Part shown: positions 54,732 to 64,000 of the stretch, one piece after another
Numbering within the stretch: the first letter of the stretch is position 1
Layout of the letters: the number at the start of each line of letters is the position of its first letter
DNA from: Heligmosomoides polygyrus polygyrus
Lineage: Eukaryota > Nematoda > Chromadorea > Rhabditida > Heligmosomidae
Length of the DNA stretch: 64,000 nt
Direction of reading: 5' to 3'
Assembly (NCBI GenBank): GCA_947396885.1
Contig: OX377203.1
Span: forward strand, 1,116,001 to 1,180,000
The notes under the pieces: generated by a model
What the model saw: only the letters and a program-made list of their open reading frames with translations
Told to the model about the DNA's origin: nothing
The model's database searches: none
Translations under genes and position numbers: made by a program

Positions 54732-56043
54732 CAGGGTGCGTAAAAAGTATTGACGCACTAAACGTAGGCTATAGAAATAACAGCACAATATAAAATTTAA
54801 CAAGTTTATATACAAAATGTCAACAATTATCTAGCAAACAGAATGGTATCACTCGTATTCGATATGGGCTCCTTTGCTGCGAATACAGACGCGAAATCGA
54901 TGAGGAAAGGCGTCGACGTGCGCCGCAAGTAGTCCACGTCGATTTCGTTCCAGGATTTGACCGAGGCGGCCTTCAGTGACCTGATACTTTTGTGGGAAGT
55001 AGCGCAGGCCTTGCTCTCCAAAACTCTACATACGGAGTAATCCAACGGATTCAGATCGGGGCTGTTCGGCGGCCATTCCTTTGCCGAAATGGAGTCCTTC
55101 AAGTTGGCGCGACACCACTCCTGAACAGTTTTCGCTTTGTCCGCAGGAGCAGAATCCTGCTGGAAGACATATGCTTACTCCCAAAGTGGGATTTAAGCCA
55201 AGAAACCAGATGCTTCTTTAGGATCTCACTCAGATAGTTCTGATAGTTTATTTTCACTCCTGGATCCACAAAAACGAGAGGCGATTTGCCGTCGCTTGTG
55301 ATGAATGCGCAGACCATGATAGTGGTCGGATGCGCCTTCCTTGCAACGAGTCTTTCGCCGGAATTAGCGCTTTGGAGGTCCTCGGAGAGTATTCTGCAGT
55401 TTTGCCGGTTAAAAGCAGCTTCAACGCTGAAGAGCTTTTCGTCACTGAAGACGAAGTGGCGACATCCATCGTTGGCGGCGCGCCTGAACAGCTCCTTGCA
55501 TCTGCGCCCCCTTGTCCGCTTGTTTTCTAAGGACAGCGCCTGGCACTTCTGAAGTAGATACCTACGGAGATTGAGCTTCTTATGGGCAATAGTTCTAACA
55601 GATCCTTCGCTGATATTCAGGTCGCTGGCTATTTTCCTAACCGACTGTTGCAGTGGGCGTTTGATTCTCTTCCCGATGATGTGTGCATTCCTTTTCGTAA
55701 CAGCTGAGCAGGGTCGACCGGATTGACGACGGTCTGATGTTTTCCAGTCTCTTCGAAGAGCTTTACCGCTCTTTGGACCGTTCGGCGAGGGATAGAGAGG
55801 GCTTTGACGATGTCCTTTGTGGCAAAGCCGGCGCAATGAAGACAATGATGGATTCTCGCTTTGGATGGGCAACTACCATTGTAAAAACAAAATGGAATGT
55901 CCACAAATACGAACACAAATAATGATGGAACACAACAAAAATAACAAATATACCACACGAGAATCTCAAAACTGACCTTAATACCTTAACAAGACCACAG
56001 TTGTGACAAAAAGAAGGTTCGTCAATAATTTTTCCGCACCCTG
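54732..56043 (-). mobile_element. Tc1/mariner transposon, DD37D type
   Basis: CAGGGTGCGTAAAAAGTATT at the left and the inverse CAGGGTGCGGAAAAATTATT at the right, each next to TA (54730-54731 and 56044-56045). At 1312 bases it holds one broken transposase. It sits in the large intron of the minus-strand gene. Confidence 0.92.
54830..55922 (-). pseudogene. DD37D transposase with frameshifts
   Basis: The N-terminal helix-turn-helix (TKDIVKALSIPRRTVQRAVK) lies in one frame, at about 55800-55860. The middle, with a second HTH (RKIASDLNISEGSVRTIAHK) and the first catalytic D (FSDEKLFSVE), is in a second frame. The end, FQQDSAPAD followed by WPPNSPDLNPLDY, is in a third. The spacing between the second and third D is 37 residues, which places it with the DD37D (maT-like) group. 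At least two frameshifts (near 55700 and 55165) leave it inactive. Confidence 0.88.
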
Positions 56044-56209
56044 TAGACTAACGTGGCTTGCTAAATTTCCATTTCATTTACTAAACGTGTCCGATTTGAA
56101 AATAAATGTCCATTTTAAAATGGAAATGATATACATTAGAGGAAGGGGTAACAATTTCGTAACGCTTCATATTTTTGGAAAAAAATTCAAAACACTCGGA
56201 TACGACACC

Positions 56210-57508
56210 TTATACACTGCGACCAGAAAGTATAGGGACACTTAAAAATTGTACTTTTCCTACGCTAATTGATATCAATCGACCTGAATTTTTTACTGAA
56301 AAATTCGTTACGGCAAAGAAGTTTGAAGCAAAAGTTTTTAGCAAAATCGGTTTGATGTGAGCTGAATTAGAAAATAAAATATGGAGACACACCATTTTCA
56401 ATTGACCAGAAAGTATAGGGACACTAGTAAAAAACAACTTCATTGTCAAGATAAAAAACAGTCGTTGATAACTAGTACCTCCGCGGTTCATTGCAACATC
56501 TACAAGTCGGGCTGGCATCGAAGCAGCATGATTTCGAAGTGTTTGTAGAGGAAGTTCATCCCAAGCGCGTGGAATTGCTGATCGAAGTCCTTGCAGAGAA
56601 GAATATGTCTGGTTATGCTCGTAAATCTTCCTTACAAGGTGTCCCCAGATATTTTCCATTGGATTCATATCGGGAGAACATGCAGGCCAGTCGAGAACTT
56701 CAACAGAATTTCTTCTGAGGAAGCCTTTTGTGGATCTGCTGGCATGCGGCAGTGCATTGTCCTGTTGAAAAACCCATCCCTGACCAGCATTCTGTTTAAG
56801 GAATGGGAGCAGATGGGTTTCCAACAGTTGCTGGTATTCTTCTGCGTTCATCCTTGCTGACGTGAAGGCAAGAGGGAGCTTTCCTTCGGCGTGGAATGCC
56901 TCCCACACCATAACTGTGCCGCCTCCAGAATTCCTTCTTGGGAAATACTCCTTCTCCTTGCGTAAGTCATGCCAGTAGAATCGGTTTCCATCTGGACCAT
57001 CGAGGTTAAAGCGCTTTTCGTCCGAGAAGATCACCTGAACTATGAAATGTTAAAATACCTAGCGTCAGAATTGACAACGCAAAAAATCTGCCTTAGTTCA
57101 AAGAAGTCGTTTGTTCCTAGAGACGAACTCGAGCCTGTTCCTTTTGTGCGTTTCTGTCAAACGTGGAGCAGAACGGAGCTGGGTGTATACAACATTCCCA
57201 TTGCGTTTTAAGCAGCACCGAATCGTTTCTTTCGAGACTTTCTTACTCAAACTCTTGCGCACTTCCTCCAAACTGATTGATTTATTGGAAACCATTCGCA
57301 CGATTTGCCTCTTGTCTCGAGTCGAAAGAAGCCTGGGACGTCCTGAAGACTTCCTTGAGTGATATAGATCAGGACTGCGTAGAAATTTGCTAATAACGTT
57401 CTTTGATCGTCCCAGTTGAGTCGAAATTTGGCGTATGCTGAGTCCTGCATCTCTGAGGACCTTGATTTGAGCTTGTTCCTCTATTGATAGCATCGATCCG
57501 CGACCCAT
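56210..57508 (-). pseudogene. Tc1 transposase (DD34E), near-intact in two parts
   Basis: The N-part (57508-57098) starts MGRGSMLSIEEQAQIKVLRD, with helix-turn-helix ISTQLGRSKNVISKFL, a GRPRLLS linker and a second HTH. The C-part (57034-56210) opens IFSDEKRFNLDGPDG (first D), then the glycine-rich SGGGTVMVWEAF, FQQDNALPHA (second D) and SPDMNPMENIW (E), with 34 residues between the last D and E. The two parts are in the same frame, separated by 63 bases with stops that end in TTCAG. This may be a small intron or a decayed stretch. The usual stop after RGGTSYQ is gone and the frame reads on through the terminal repeat. Confidence 0.88.
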
Positions 57509-57805
57509 CCTTACAATGAGCAAATTATGAGGCAGTATGTTGGATAGCAAAATAGTTTTCAACAACGTACCTTCCTCCGCGCACCTTATGTGGTGGTGTC
57601 CCTATACTTTCTGGTCACTCAAAAACAGGGTCCCGTCACGTGATCCTTTCCCGTCCCTTGCCACCTCGGGCGATTTTGCCCATTTCTTTCGTATATATGT
57701 TTTTGGCCGTGAGGAATTCCATAGTATAATTTTCAGATCAATTCCTGCGGGTAGCTAGCAGAATTACGCAATTTGTTGGTGTCCCTATACTTTCCGGTCG
57801 CAGTG
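56215..57805 (-). mobile_element. Tc1 transposon with IR/DR ends, DD34E
   Basis: The ends are CACTGCGACCAGAAAGTATA and its inverse, beside TA (56213-56214, 57806-57807). A second copy of the GACCAGAAAGTATAGGGACA motif lies about 185 bases inside each end (56403 and 57598). This is the IR/DR layout of Sleeping Beauty-like Tc1 elements. 1591 bases. Confidence 0.92.
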
Positions 57806-57849
57806 TACACCAACAAATTGATGGAGTATCATAAAAGGCAGAAAGTAAT

Positions 57850-58600
57850 CGACACCGCCTACCACTCTGTGCGCCTTTAAATCTAATTTAATTTAATTTG
57901 AATCCAGATAGCCAAATACCCAGCAAGATCAAAAAAATTGGAATGACTTTCTTTGAAATTTTCAATTCAAACACTTCCAAAAGTGAACACACCTTTTGAA
58001 ACATTATAAAAAATTTTATTTTTCAGAAAAAAAAAACAATTGCAAAGTGCAGAGAGGCAGCACTTCTTTTAGTGCATCTAAAAAGAGATCGCGCCGTGCA
58101 CTCGTCTAGCTTGTCGCGATTTTCATTCAACTGATAGCAAAAATTTTGTTGTCGTTGGGTTACTAGAAAACGCACAAAACCTCATTTCGCCGCTTCAAGT
58201 TAGCAACATTTCCACTATCAGTCGAATAAAAATCACCTCGAGCTGAACAAGTGCATGGCGCGATGTCTTCTTTCAATGCACTATAAATTGCTGCTTTCCT
58301 GCACTTTCACATAAACCTGAAAACACTGTTTTCGCTTAAAAATTAAAATTTTATAAAAAAATTTGCCTGATATAAATCTTAAAATTTTCAAGTCAAAACT
58401 CAGACCAAATTTTCCTTGGACAAAAGATTATCTCAACCTTCATCGAAAACGTTAGGTTCTTACTAGAAGACGCTCTATTTGACTTGAAATATGTTCATTT
58501 TGATTTCAAAAGCGTCAAGCTTTCTTTAATATTGCCCAAATTTGCTTGGAAAAGTGTTCACTTTGTTTCGAAAAGTGTATAACTTGACTTGAAAATGGTA
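57850..58600. mobile_element. Fold-back element family B, copy 6
   Basis: The right end is TTGACTTGAAAATGGTA followed by TA. Box copies lie at 58098 (GCGCCGTGCACTCGTC) and 58252 (inverse). The left terminus is not visible; the Tc1 at 56215 lies immediately to the left. Confidence 0.65.
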
Positions 58601-58839
58601 TAAAAAGAGTGGTTTCTTGATCGAGACAGAGAGGGAGAGGAGGTAGCCAAGAGGAATGGAAACATTAGATGCCGCATAGCTTGTGACACACATGGATAGA
58701 CGAATGGCAACAGCTGACGCCGAGGAACGCCAAGTAGCGTCTGCAGTTTGGGTGAAAACAGCCGACACCACCGTTTGTCTCACTCGCCATCAACTAAAAA
58801 ACGCACAAAGAAAAGGGGACAAACAATAGTTCAAATCAC

Positions 58840-59064
58840 CTTCGTCTTCGTGGGCGCGCTGGGCAGCACGTCATGTTTCCCGGCGGTACCCTGGTCTTTT
58901 TTGTGAATTTCGAGTTCATTCGCCGTCGCACGCGTCGTCCCGTTTGGCTTGTCCACATCACGTTCTGCCACATTCTTTCGCTCCTTTTTTCGGTATTCAG
59001 GCTTGCCGTCCTTAGACCACTCAGGATACCGTCGACGGGCAGCTGCCCTTCGTAGGGAGTTGCA
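58840..59064 (-). CDS. Exon of probable Tudor-like gene, charged linker
   Basis: Bounded by TTTCAG (acceptor, 59065) and a GTGATT donor at 58839. It is 225 bases (75 codons), phase 0 both ends. It reads CNSLRRAAARRRYPEWSKDG and KPEYRKKERKNVAERD, then a Lys/Glu-rich stretch to APTKTK. The strong basic and acidic content suggests a linker or nuclear-localisation-like region, not a folded domain. It follows the exon at 59589 across a 524-base intron that holds two Harbinger MITEs. Confidence 0.65.
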
Positions 59065-59144
59065 CTGAAACAGCAATGCTCACGAACACATTTTCAGCCG
59101 CTATAGCAAAGTCGGGGTGGGGCGATGTTGAGGTCATCGCATTA

Positions 59145-59278
59145 GCCCCAGTTTATACTTGCGCCGCCATGCGGCGCGGCCCCGCATCGTCATAGATATC
59201 GATTTTTCGCGCCGCCCCGTCGATATCTATCCCAACAATCGTGCCGCGCCGCGCAGCGGTGCAAGTATAAACTAGGGC
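59145..59278. mobile_element. Harbinger/Tourist-type MITE
   Basis: GCCCCAGTTTATACTTGCGC and the inverse GCAAGTATAAACTAGGGC, with TTA at 59142-59144 and 59279-59281. The core contains ATAGATATCGATTTTTCG. Confidence 0.85.
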
Positions 59279-59281
59279 TTA

Positions 59282-59415
59282 GGCGGAATTTATACTTCGC
59301 TCACTGATCCGTGCGACATTATGAAAGCGATCAATATCGATTAGGCGGCGCAGGCGGTCGATACTGATATCTTTCACAACGCCAGCCGACTTGCGACTGA
59401 AGTATAAATCCTATC
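59282..59415. mobile_element. Harbinger/Tourist-type MITE, adjoining
   Basis: GGCGGAATTTATACTTCGC and the inverse AAGTATAAATCCTATC. Its left TTA (59279-59281) is also the right TTA of the MITE before it; the right TTA is 59416-59418. Confidence 0.85.
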
Positions 59416-59588
59416 TTAGATGTTAACAGAAAAATTGACGTAAACACGGTAAAAACAAAATTGAAACAGAAAACATCATCTAGTTTTTATCTACAACTAC
59501 ACCATATGGCATCAGTCCCGTCAGAGTTGCGATTACCTCTCGAGCAGAATACGATTACAGAGGAGTAGAAAAAGTTGAGCAATCTCAC

Positions 59589-59732
59589 CTTAAACATCTT
59601 CTTGGCTTCATCTGTGGTTAGTTTCACCTCCGGATCGTTTTCAAGTGCAGCAGCTATCCCGTCTCGGAGCAACAGTTCGCTTACCCACACGTCCATATCG
59701 TCCAAACACGCATCCACTATGGTAATTCCATC
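59589..59732 (-). CDS. Exon of probable Tudor-like gene
   Basis: Bounded by TTTCACACAG (acceptor, 59733) and a GTGAGA donor at 59588; 144 bases, 48 codons, phase 0. It reads DGITIVDACLDDMDVWVSEL, then LLRDGIAAALENDPEV and KLTTDEAKKMFK. The 'd.dVWVseLLlrdGiA' stretch resembles the end of an extended Tudor domain, where a short '..iselLv..GlA' helix is typical. Tudor proteins bind methylarginine and scaffold small-RNA granules. The assignment is by resemblance only. Confidence 0.62.
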
Positions 59733-60134
59733 CTGTGTGAAATGGCATAAATGGCAAAACAACATCAATTGAAGTTCTAAAACTCTTGCTTTCTTCAACA
59801 CACAATGGAATTATGGAATTGAATATCGCGCTCTTTCTATCTCGGCAGTCCTACTTGACACGGGAGGCACATTTGACGGCCCTTTTCCTCGTCCGCTTGT
59901 CCATCCGCGCAAAATTAGCTCATAGTTCATCGCTTAAGCTGTGCATCACACGTAGTCTACAACGGCCGTTGGAAGATTTCGTCACAAGCAATCCGTATCG
60001 ATCGCCCATCAATCAATACCTACCTATTGCCAGACTGTACTCACACCAAACTCTAGCCCAATGGACTTTTGGCTTAAAAATAGCGCCTACTATACTTACT
60101 AAAGGAGCTATTCCGTCTGTATGTCCGTCCGTTA

Positions 60135-60267
60135 GGCGTGGTTTACACTCGTGCCGCCACGCGGTGCGGCGTGATGGTCGCCATAGATATCGATTTTTCG
60201 CGCCGCCGGATCGATATCTATTCCTTCTATGGTGCCGCGCCGCGCAGCGGCGCAACTATAAACCAGG
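60135..60267. mobile_element. Harbinger/Tourist-type MITE
   Basis: GGCGTGGTTTACACTCGTGC and the inverse GCAACTATAAACCAGGGC, with perfect TTA duplications (60132-60134, 60268-60270). It lies in the intron between the exons at 61505 and 59589. Confidence 0.88.
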
Positions 60268-60389
60268 GCTTAATCCGTACGAGCAGAATTAGTTGCGCTT
60301 CAAAGGGTTTCAAAACTTACTCGACATTATTGGCTGCCCCAAATATTCCCGATTGCAGCGGCAGCAGGATAAAGCTCTCATAAGGAGAA

Positions 60390-61430
60390 AATCAATCGCC
60401 AACTCCTCATCGATCAATAATATCGATTTCTGATGCTAAATGTGTGTAACAGGAATATGGTGGCCTGCACACATAGTCCAACAAGTAAACACTATCGATT
60501 GGCCATCAATACTGATCGATATTATCGATTTCTATCCAGAAATGATCGTCTAAAGTGGAAATCTCACACGCGTGTGGGGCAGTTTGAGAACGCGCTGGCT
60601 CTCGTACGCAGCCAGAATCAATTCAGGTTGCCTTCACGACATCCCGTAGAACTAGAACGCATGGCCTATGCCAAATCGAAAATGATTACCGCCGCCCTTT
60701 TTCTCTACCCTTATCCTTATGTTGGCCGATGGACCTAGTTCACAACAAGCGAACACTAAGGTTTTATTGGCCAATCAATATTGATCCACTTTATCGATTT
60801 TCTGCGAAATGTTAGTTTCCATTACGAGTCACAAAAAGATGTCTTGACTGGTGGACATAGTTCACAAATGAATCGAATCGCTTTGATCAATCTCGATCGA
60901 TATTATTGTTTTTCGACCAAAAATGGCAGACTAAATCAAGCGACTATATTTGGTTGTAGATACAGTTCTTATCAACTAAATGCTATCTATAAACCCTGAT
61001 CGATAATATTGAATTTTTACCTATAAGTGGTTGTTTAAAGGGGAGCACGCAGAAAGATTCAACGACGAAGGTAATTCATGACATGTAAATAGCATCGATC
61101 AATATTGATCGATATTATCGATTTTTGGTTTAGAAATGACAAAATAGATCACAGAGAATTTCAGGTCGAACAACTAGTTAGCGACAAGTAAACGCTACCG
61201 ATAAGCCTTGATCGATATTATCGATTTTTATCCAGAAATGGTAGCTCAAAAAGAGCTCTCAAAAAGGTTGGCCGGTGGGTAGAATTCCTAAGCAGTACCG
61301 ATCTATCTTTGCTCACAATTGACCGTATAAAGTGGGAATCGTGCGAGTACGATGGGGATCGATCGACATGATAGCGAGTGAAGTGTATTGATCGTCAAAT
61401 CAATATCAATCGATATTATCAACTTATGGA
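60390..61430. repeat. ATCGAT satellite-like array, right locus
   Basis: Repeated units about 105 bases apart carry ATCGATATTATCGATTTTT-type cores near 60420, 60525, 60790, 60905, 61010, 61120, 61215 and 61410. Each is preceded by 'aagtaaacactatcga'-like and followed by 'ccagaaatg'-like sequence. A SINE piece interrupts it. The left locus at 25945 has the same core. Confidence 0.6.
60627..60720 (+). mobile_element. SINE 3' fragment
   Basis: GACATCCCGTAGAACTAGAA through CCGCCCTTTTTCTC to a CCTTATCCTTATG tail. It is inserted in the ATCGAT array. Confidence 0.65.
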
Positions 61431-61504
61431 ACACAGTCCCGGCCGACTGGGCGGGTCAGACCGCTCACTGGCTGTAGCAGATGAAACAATAAATGACTGC
61501 TTAC

Positions 61505-61600
61505 CGGAGCAGTGCCATAAATCGCACACTTGATGAACTCGACTTTTCCTTCATAGTCGTCTGGCTGGCACAACGTGTCACTGATCTCGTCGTATTTATT
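61505..61600 (-). CDS. Exon of probable Tudor-like gene
   Basis: Bounded by TTTCTTCAAG (acceptor, 61601) and a GTAAGC donor at 61504; 96 bases, 32 codons, phase 0. It reads NKYDEISDTLCQPDDYEGKV and EFIKCAIYGTAP, joining directly to DGITIVD of the next exon. An ORF in the same frame continues upstream of the acceptor, so a longer exon is possible. Confidence 0.62.
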
Positions 61601-61766
61601 CTTGAAGAAATTGTAGCGATTAGGGAACGGAAAGCACGGTAGAAGACAGAATAAATGATCAATAGCAGCGCGAAGCAGCACGAGGTCAATCGATAACGAT
61701 CGCACGAGCTGTCTAATCGATATCGAATGATTCTCATGCTGCCGCGGATTGAAGAGCACCATTACA

Positions 61767-62621
61767 GTACACAGCGACGGCTGACCTGATGCTGTCTCGT
61801 CGTCTGCGCCCTCTCTGCTAGAGATCACGCTTTGCGATGGAGCGCGGAAACTTTCGGGCGCCTTGCTCCCTAGCCCTCCGACATTTGGTCACTTGCCGGA
61901 CATGACCTGCCTCGTAGAGCATCACACATCAATTGCTTCAACGTTTTGACTTCTTCGGTAGGGTTTTAATTAGAAAACTACCCTGGATGTTTTGAAATGA
62001 AGCATTTTGAACTGTTTCCGCAATTCGACTTCTTCGGTGGGAGTTTTAGTGAGAAGATAACTAATGTTTAGACAATTGAACTTCTTCAGCTGGGTTTTAG
62101 TTGGAAAATGACTTTATAATCCAGCTCTATGAAGCATTTCGAAACATTACTGATTCCTTACGGATGCATACCCTTTCGAAAACTGCTCCCATCGCTCAGT
62201 TGGGAATCCACGGTTTCCATATCGACATTTCCTAATCAAACACCGACAGACGAAGTCGAATTCCGGAAACAATGGTCATTTTCTAATTAGGACCTCACCA
62301 AAGGAGTTCAACTGCGTAAACAATAGCTATTATTCTCTAACTAAAATTCCATCGAAGAAGTCGAATTGTGCAAGCACATGATGTAAAATGCTTCATTTCA
62401 AAACATCTAGGGCATTTTCTAGCTAAAATCTTACTGAAGATGTCGAAACGTAGAAAAAATTGATGTGTGATGCTCCACGAGGCAGGTCATGACACCGAGA
62501 AGTGACGGAAGGTCGGTGGGGCTAGGCGAGCACAGCGCCCGAAAGTTTTCGCGCTCCATCGCCGTGCGCGATCTCTAAGCAGAGAGAGCGCAGACGACGA
62601 GACAGCCATTGCTGTGTACTA
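61767..62621. repeat. Palindrome P in a gene intron
   Basis: Arms of about 400 bases around 62195. Outer landmarks: 'gacgagacagc' beside 'gcgcagacgacgag', and 'cgcccgaaagtttt' paired with 'aactttcgggcg'. Inside each arm a unit of about 85 bases with CGACTTCTTCGGTGGGAG is repeated two to three times. It occupies most of the intron between the exons at 62674 and 61505. Confidence 0.75.
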
Positions 62622-62673
62622 TAACGTTTATCGCGCATTGGATGGCTACAAATGATCCGCCAACCTCGTATAC

Positions 62674-62826
62674 GTAGAATGTTCCTCGAAACCGCGCCAG
62701 AAAAGCATTCGTCGGTACTTTACTGACAGAGCACTCATCTGGCAGGCGAAATAGTTCACTCCTACTGAGGCTATAGATCGCGTTGTGGTCGAGGCACACA
62801 CATCGATACTTCTTCGGCTGATTGGG
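62674..62826 (-). CDS. Exon of probable Tudor-like gene
   Basis: Bounded by ATTTTGCAG (acceptor, 62827) and a donor GTATAC at 62673 (or GTTGGC nine bases further on); 153 bases, 51 codons, phase 0. It reads PNQPKKYRCVCLDHNAIYSL and SRSELFRLPDECSVSKVPTN, then AFLARFRGTFY. The order 'V.c.D.N....v....L..LP...s..vP..af.c.l.g' matches the second half of a Tudor barrel and its flanking extended region, where VDYGN is usual in place of LDHNA. It is the most upstream exon I can support; the 5' end of the gene lies further right. Confidence 0.62.
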
Positions 62827-63557
62827 CTGCAAAATGGGAAGCTAATGCTTTCGGATGTTCTTCTAGCCACGTACAAATAGGGTAATATAGAGCTTCTCGA
62901 AAAACGTAGACATCGTTCCATTGGTCACAAGATTCTCATCGTCTCAGCTGCCGTAGAACTTCAAAGCCTATACTAAAGAACAAAAGAAGTCGACAATCTT
63001 CATGATAATAAATGATGCACCATTCCACATGCTTACTTGATTAACAGTGACACATAGGCCTGGAGTTTCTCAATAAGATTGCAGGAATTCTTCGCATCAA
63101 CTTTGCCTAGTCTTCAGTTTGACCTGCAATTTCAACTTTCCGAAATCACTAAACTGTGGGCCAGAAAGGCGCTCTGATGTCACCCAAAAAATGGTTGATT
63201 TCTCGTTTAGTGAAGAGCGATCTTGATCCAAACAAAATCGAAATTTTTGTGGAATACGAATTCACTAATTGCGGCAGAATGAGCCAATAATCCACTCATC
63301 CACGCAAAACACTATCCAGGAGCGACAAACTTTCCGAAAAGATCGGAAGTGGTGAATACACTATCAATTGGTAAGCTACAACATATTTATTATAATAAAT
63401 TCTCGTGCCCAAAAATTTGAATGCTGCTCAAGTCAGAAAAAAACCCGCCGCTAAATGCAAAACGAACACTTTTTTGGATGACTTCAAAACACTAATCCTA
63501 ACTCGGAGGATTCGACAGCAATCCAGGAAAGTCGAAACTGCAGCTCAAACAAACTAA
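62827..63557. other. Probable intron, nothing recognised
   Basis: No repeat or gene is clear. A short open stretch on the minus strand at about 62830-62930 (QWNDVYVFREALYYPI) is in a different frame from the exon next to it. It could be a coding remnant or chance. Confidence 0.35.
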
Positions 63558-63700
63558 GGGCCCGTTCATACTTCGCGACAAGAGCGACTCGTCGCCCGTG
63601 CAAAGCATGCATGTCGATTAAAACCTAGCGTGCGCCACCGCTGTCGCTTCAGTCGCTCTTGTCGCTCTTGTCGCTGCTGTCGCAAAGTATGAAAAGGCCC
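63558..63700. mobile_element. Harbinger-type MITE, GTTCATACTTCGCGAC family
   Basis: GGGCCCGTTCATACTTCGCG and the inverse GCAAAGTATGAAAAGGCCC, with perfect TAA duplications (63555-63557, 63701-63703). This is the clean single form of the units scrambled at 44051-44850. Confidence 0.85.
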
Positions 63701-63872
63701 TAAAGCTCCCGCGAAGCTAACCCAAAGAGTTTGTGAAACACTTCATTCTAAAACTTCAGGTGAACAACGTTCATATTATTACTCAAGTAGACGACGTGAC
63801 ACGCTAGGAGAGGGCATTCGCTCTACCTCATCGACTCCCCTACTGTTGTTACTACGATGTTTTGTTGCGATC

Positions 63873-63957
63873 AAAACTTCTAGTGCCAGGCGGGACTCGA
63901 ACCCGCACCTCCCTCTGACCGGGCGGGAATACTCTACGCCATTACACAATCGGTGCT
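63873..63957 (-). pseudogene. tRNA-like sequence, resembles tRNA-Asp
   Basis: On the minus strand: TGTAATGGCGTAGAGTATTC (box A region), CGCCCGGTCAGAGGG where the anticodon arm would be, and a perfect T arm GCGGGTTCGAGTCCCGC. A T4 run follows at 63873-63876. The acceptor stem does not pair and the anticodon arm is irregular, so this is a pseudo-tRNA or a SINE head and not a working gene. Confidence 0.6.
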
Positions 63958-64000
63958 GTTTGATCGAACGCAACATCCACACACCTCGTAGGACCCATCA

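Noticed and set aside
63881..63957. A functional tRNA-Asp gene
   Set aside because: The T arm is perfect but the acceptor stem fails to pair and the anticodon loop is irregular; called tRNA-like only.

Overview
This window reads as nuclear DNA of an animal, most likely a nematode. The evidence is a mariner transposase of the nematode/SETMAR-like type, RTE retrotransposon C-termini of the kind common in strongylid worms, Tc1-type elements, and short coding exons bounded by GT...TTTCAG-type splice sites. Nothing bacterial is present: no operons, ribosome binding sites or CRISPR arrays. The species cannot be named from the sequence. I worked by eye, so boundaries given without a target-site duplication (TSD) may be off by tens of bases.

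Most of the 64 kb is transposable-element DNA, often nested. 0-6 kb: a hAT-type MITE with a perfect 8-base TSD, a mariner (2967-4248) intact except for a one-base deletion, and a deleted hAT element (4881-6169). 7.7-14 kb: a 5'-truncated RTE retrotransposon and a cluster of tRNA-derived SINEs. 14-17.3 kb: a mariner relic and a 1-kb fold-back element. 18.2-19.7 kb: two head-to-head Penelope-like 3' ends with GIY-YIG endonuclease remnants. 19.8-20.6, 35.7-36.5 and 52.3-53.3 kb: long palindromes that carry a tRNA-like module plus T-run on each arm. 23-35 kb: several copies of a TA-flanked fold-back family, more SINEs and RTE ends. 38-40.9 kb: inverted repeats nested three deep. 44-44.9 kb: a mosaic array of MITE pieces. 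46-48.5 kb: two more 1-kb palindromes. 54.7-57.8 kb: two different Tc1/mariner transposons (DD37D and DD34E).

Host genes are sparse. The best is a minus-strand multi-exon gene with exons at 62674-62826, 61505-61600, 59589-59732, 58840-59064 and probably 50836-51264. All are a multiple of three long and bounded by plausible splice sites. The product looks Tudor-like in its first three exons and is a low-complexity linker afterwards. Its introns hold most of the transposons of the right-hand third, including a 7.6-kb intron with both Tc1-type elements. Weaker exon candidates lie near 18.0, 28.1, 41.7 and 49.5-50.3 kb.

The most unusual signal is the density of very long inverted repeats (more than 15 palindromes of 0.2-2.9 kb in several unrelated families). 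Some carry tRNA-like pol III modules on both arms, and two families share a conserved box of about 48 bases. These could be rich sources of double-stranded RNA; that is inference.
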